Source: Ciona savignyi
Lineage: Eukaryota; Chordata; Ascidiacea; Phlebobranchia; Cionidae
NCBI GenBank assembly: GCA_000149265.1
Contig: CH002336.1
Coordinates: forward strand, 232,368 to 296,367
DNA length: 64,000 bases
Direction of reading: 5' to 3'
The notes beneath the pieces are model-generated. The model had not been told where the DNA came from. It made no database searches and was given only the letters and a program-made list of their open reading frames with translations. Below, in pieces: positions 63,451 to 64,000 of this stretch; the first letter of the stretch is position 1; each line of letters begins with the position of its first letter. The position numbers and the translations under genes were made by a program.

Positions 63451-64000
63451 CAGATTATAATCTTGTAGTTTATAGTGTGATCCCTAAAGAAAATTGAGTA
63501 CAAAATATTTAAATTAACCTTGCTTGCTTGCAAACATAACTTATTACATTGTATTACGTAATATAAAGTTCAACAATTAATATATAAATGATTGTTTATA
63601 CAACTTTGGCAATCAACGTGCATATGGTGTTTTGTGTAATTGAAGTTAACTAAAAAAATGTACGAACGCAATATTTACGATTTACGCTTATACACGTGTG
63701 CGTCTGGCAAACATTTAGTTTCTGGCCCAATTGCATGGCTTGTTCCGTGAGTGGTTATAAAGTTTGTTTAGGTTTTGCACGTCGTTTTGTTTTGTTTAAT
63801 GTTGTTTTTTTGCACTAGTAATAAGTTCCTTCTATATGCTTTATTTAAAAGGGTACCTGAGCGCATGGAGCGCTTATCGGCAATTATCGATACAGGTACT
63901 TCCTCGATTATCCGGTCTAGTCGGGACAGCGTTTCTTCAAAACCTGAACGGATAAGTAAAAAAACCGCATAATTGAATTCCTTTATTTAAACCAAAACAA
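63451..64000. other. Right end of window
   Basis: Homology to the first cassette fades by about 63560. 63775-63972 is open for 65 codons ending before an AATTGAATTCC stretch, but I see no family or splice support and do not call it. Confidence 0.4.

Larger units (their letters stand above)
60430..63560. repeat. Second copy of the MEX3/CAP cassette (segmental duplication)
   Basis: Colinear with 46960-49700: MEX3-like fragment, CAP gene, old SINE, then the AAGAGCTTGGC ... TGAATTGGCTAAACTT segment. Identity is very high across the CAP gene. Differences are discrete: a SINE only in the first copy, a MITE and a 24-base inverted insertion only in this one. Confidence 0.85.

Overview
The window is animal nuclear DNA, most likely from a sea squirt of the genus Ciona. 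It is AT-rich, with small GT-AG exons in compact multi-exon genes. It carries an EGF-ZP membrane protein, a chordate TMEM263 homologue and muscle-type Ig/Fn3 domains, and it is littered with short tRNA-derived SINEs, hAT-type MITEs and LTR elements. Several genes have an AG splice acceptor just upstream of the first ATG, as expected where spliced-leader trans-splicing is common. Species assignment is an inference; I could not run a search.

Left part (1-29000), conventional genes. (i) 260-4384 (+): the 3' half of a myosin-binding protein C/H-like gene (Fn3-Ig-Fn3-Ig-stop), eight exons with consistent phases. (ii) 5565-13248 (+): a 16-exon gene for a 747-residue secreted/type I membrane protein with signal peptide, Cys-rich/EGF modules, ZP domain, RSKR furin site and TM helix; a three-exon EGF module has been duplicated in tandem. 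One 100-N assembly gap lies in an intron. (iii) 16147-14309 (-): an intronless 612-residue coiled-coil protein I do not recognise. (iv) 20898-22622 (+): the last three coding exons of TMEM263. (v) 24395-28231: a BEL/Pao retrotransposon with nearly identical LTRs but a gutted interior.

Right part (29400-63970) is a nested tandem duplication. The repeated cargo is a four-exon gene for glia maturation factor (GMF, an ADF-homology Arp2/3 debranching factor). Four copies (GMF-1 to GMF-4, starting at 32220, 39760, 44603 and 54113) all have open frames of 134 codons. Intron 2 of every copy is a textbook U12-type AT-AC intron. GMF units are separated by a TTTTGTCGATTG-type minisatellite block, a ~110-bp satellite array, SINE pairs and LINE-tail fragments. 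Downstream of GMF-3 and GMF-4 lies a second duplicated cassette on the minus strand: a CAP-superfamily (SCP/CRISP-like) protein gene and a MEX3-like KH-domain fragment.

Transposon insertions present in some units and absent at the matching site in others give a relative history. Units 2 and 4 share a MITE inside the satellite; copies 2, 3 and 4 share a SINE in the U12 intron that copy 1 lacks; single-copy MITEs with 8-bp target duplications face intact empty sites in sister units. The GMF amplification with its conserved AT-AC intron is the most interesting content of the window.
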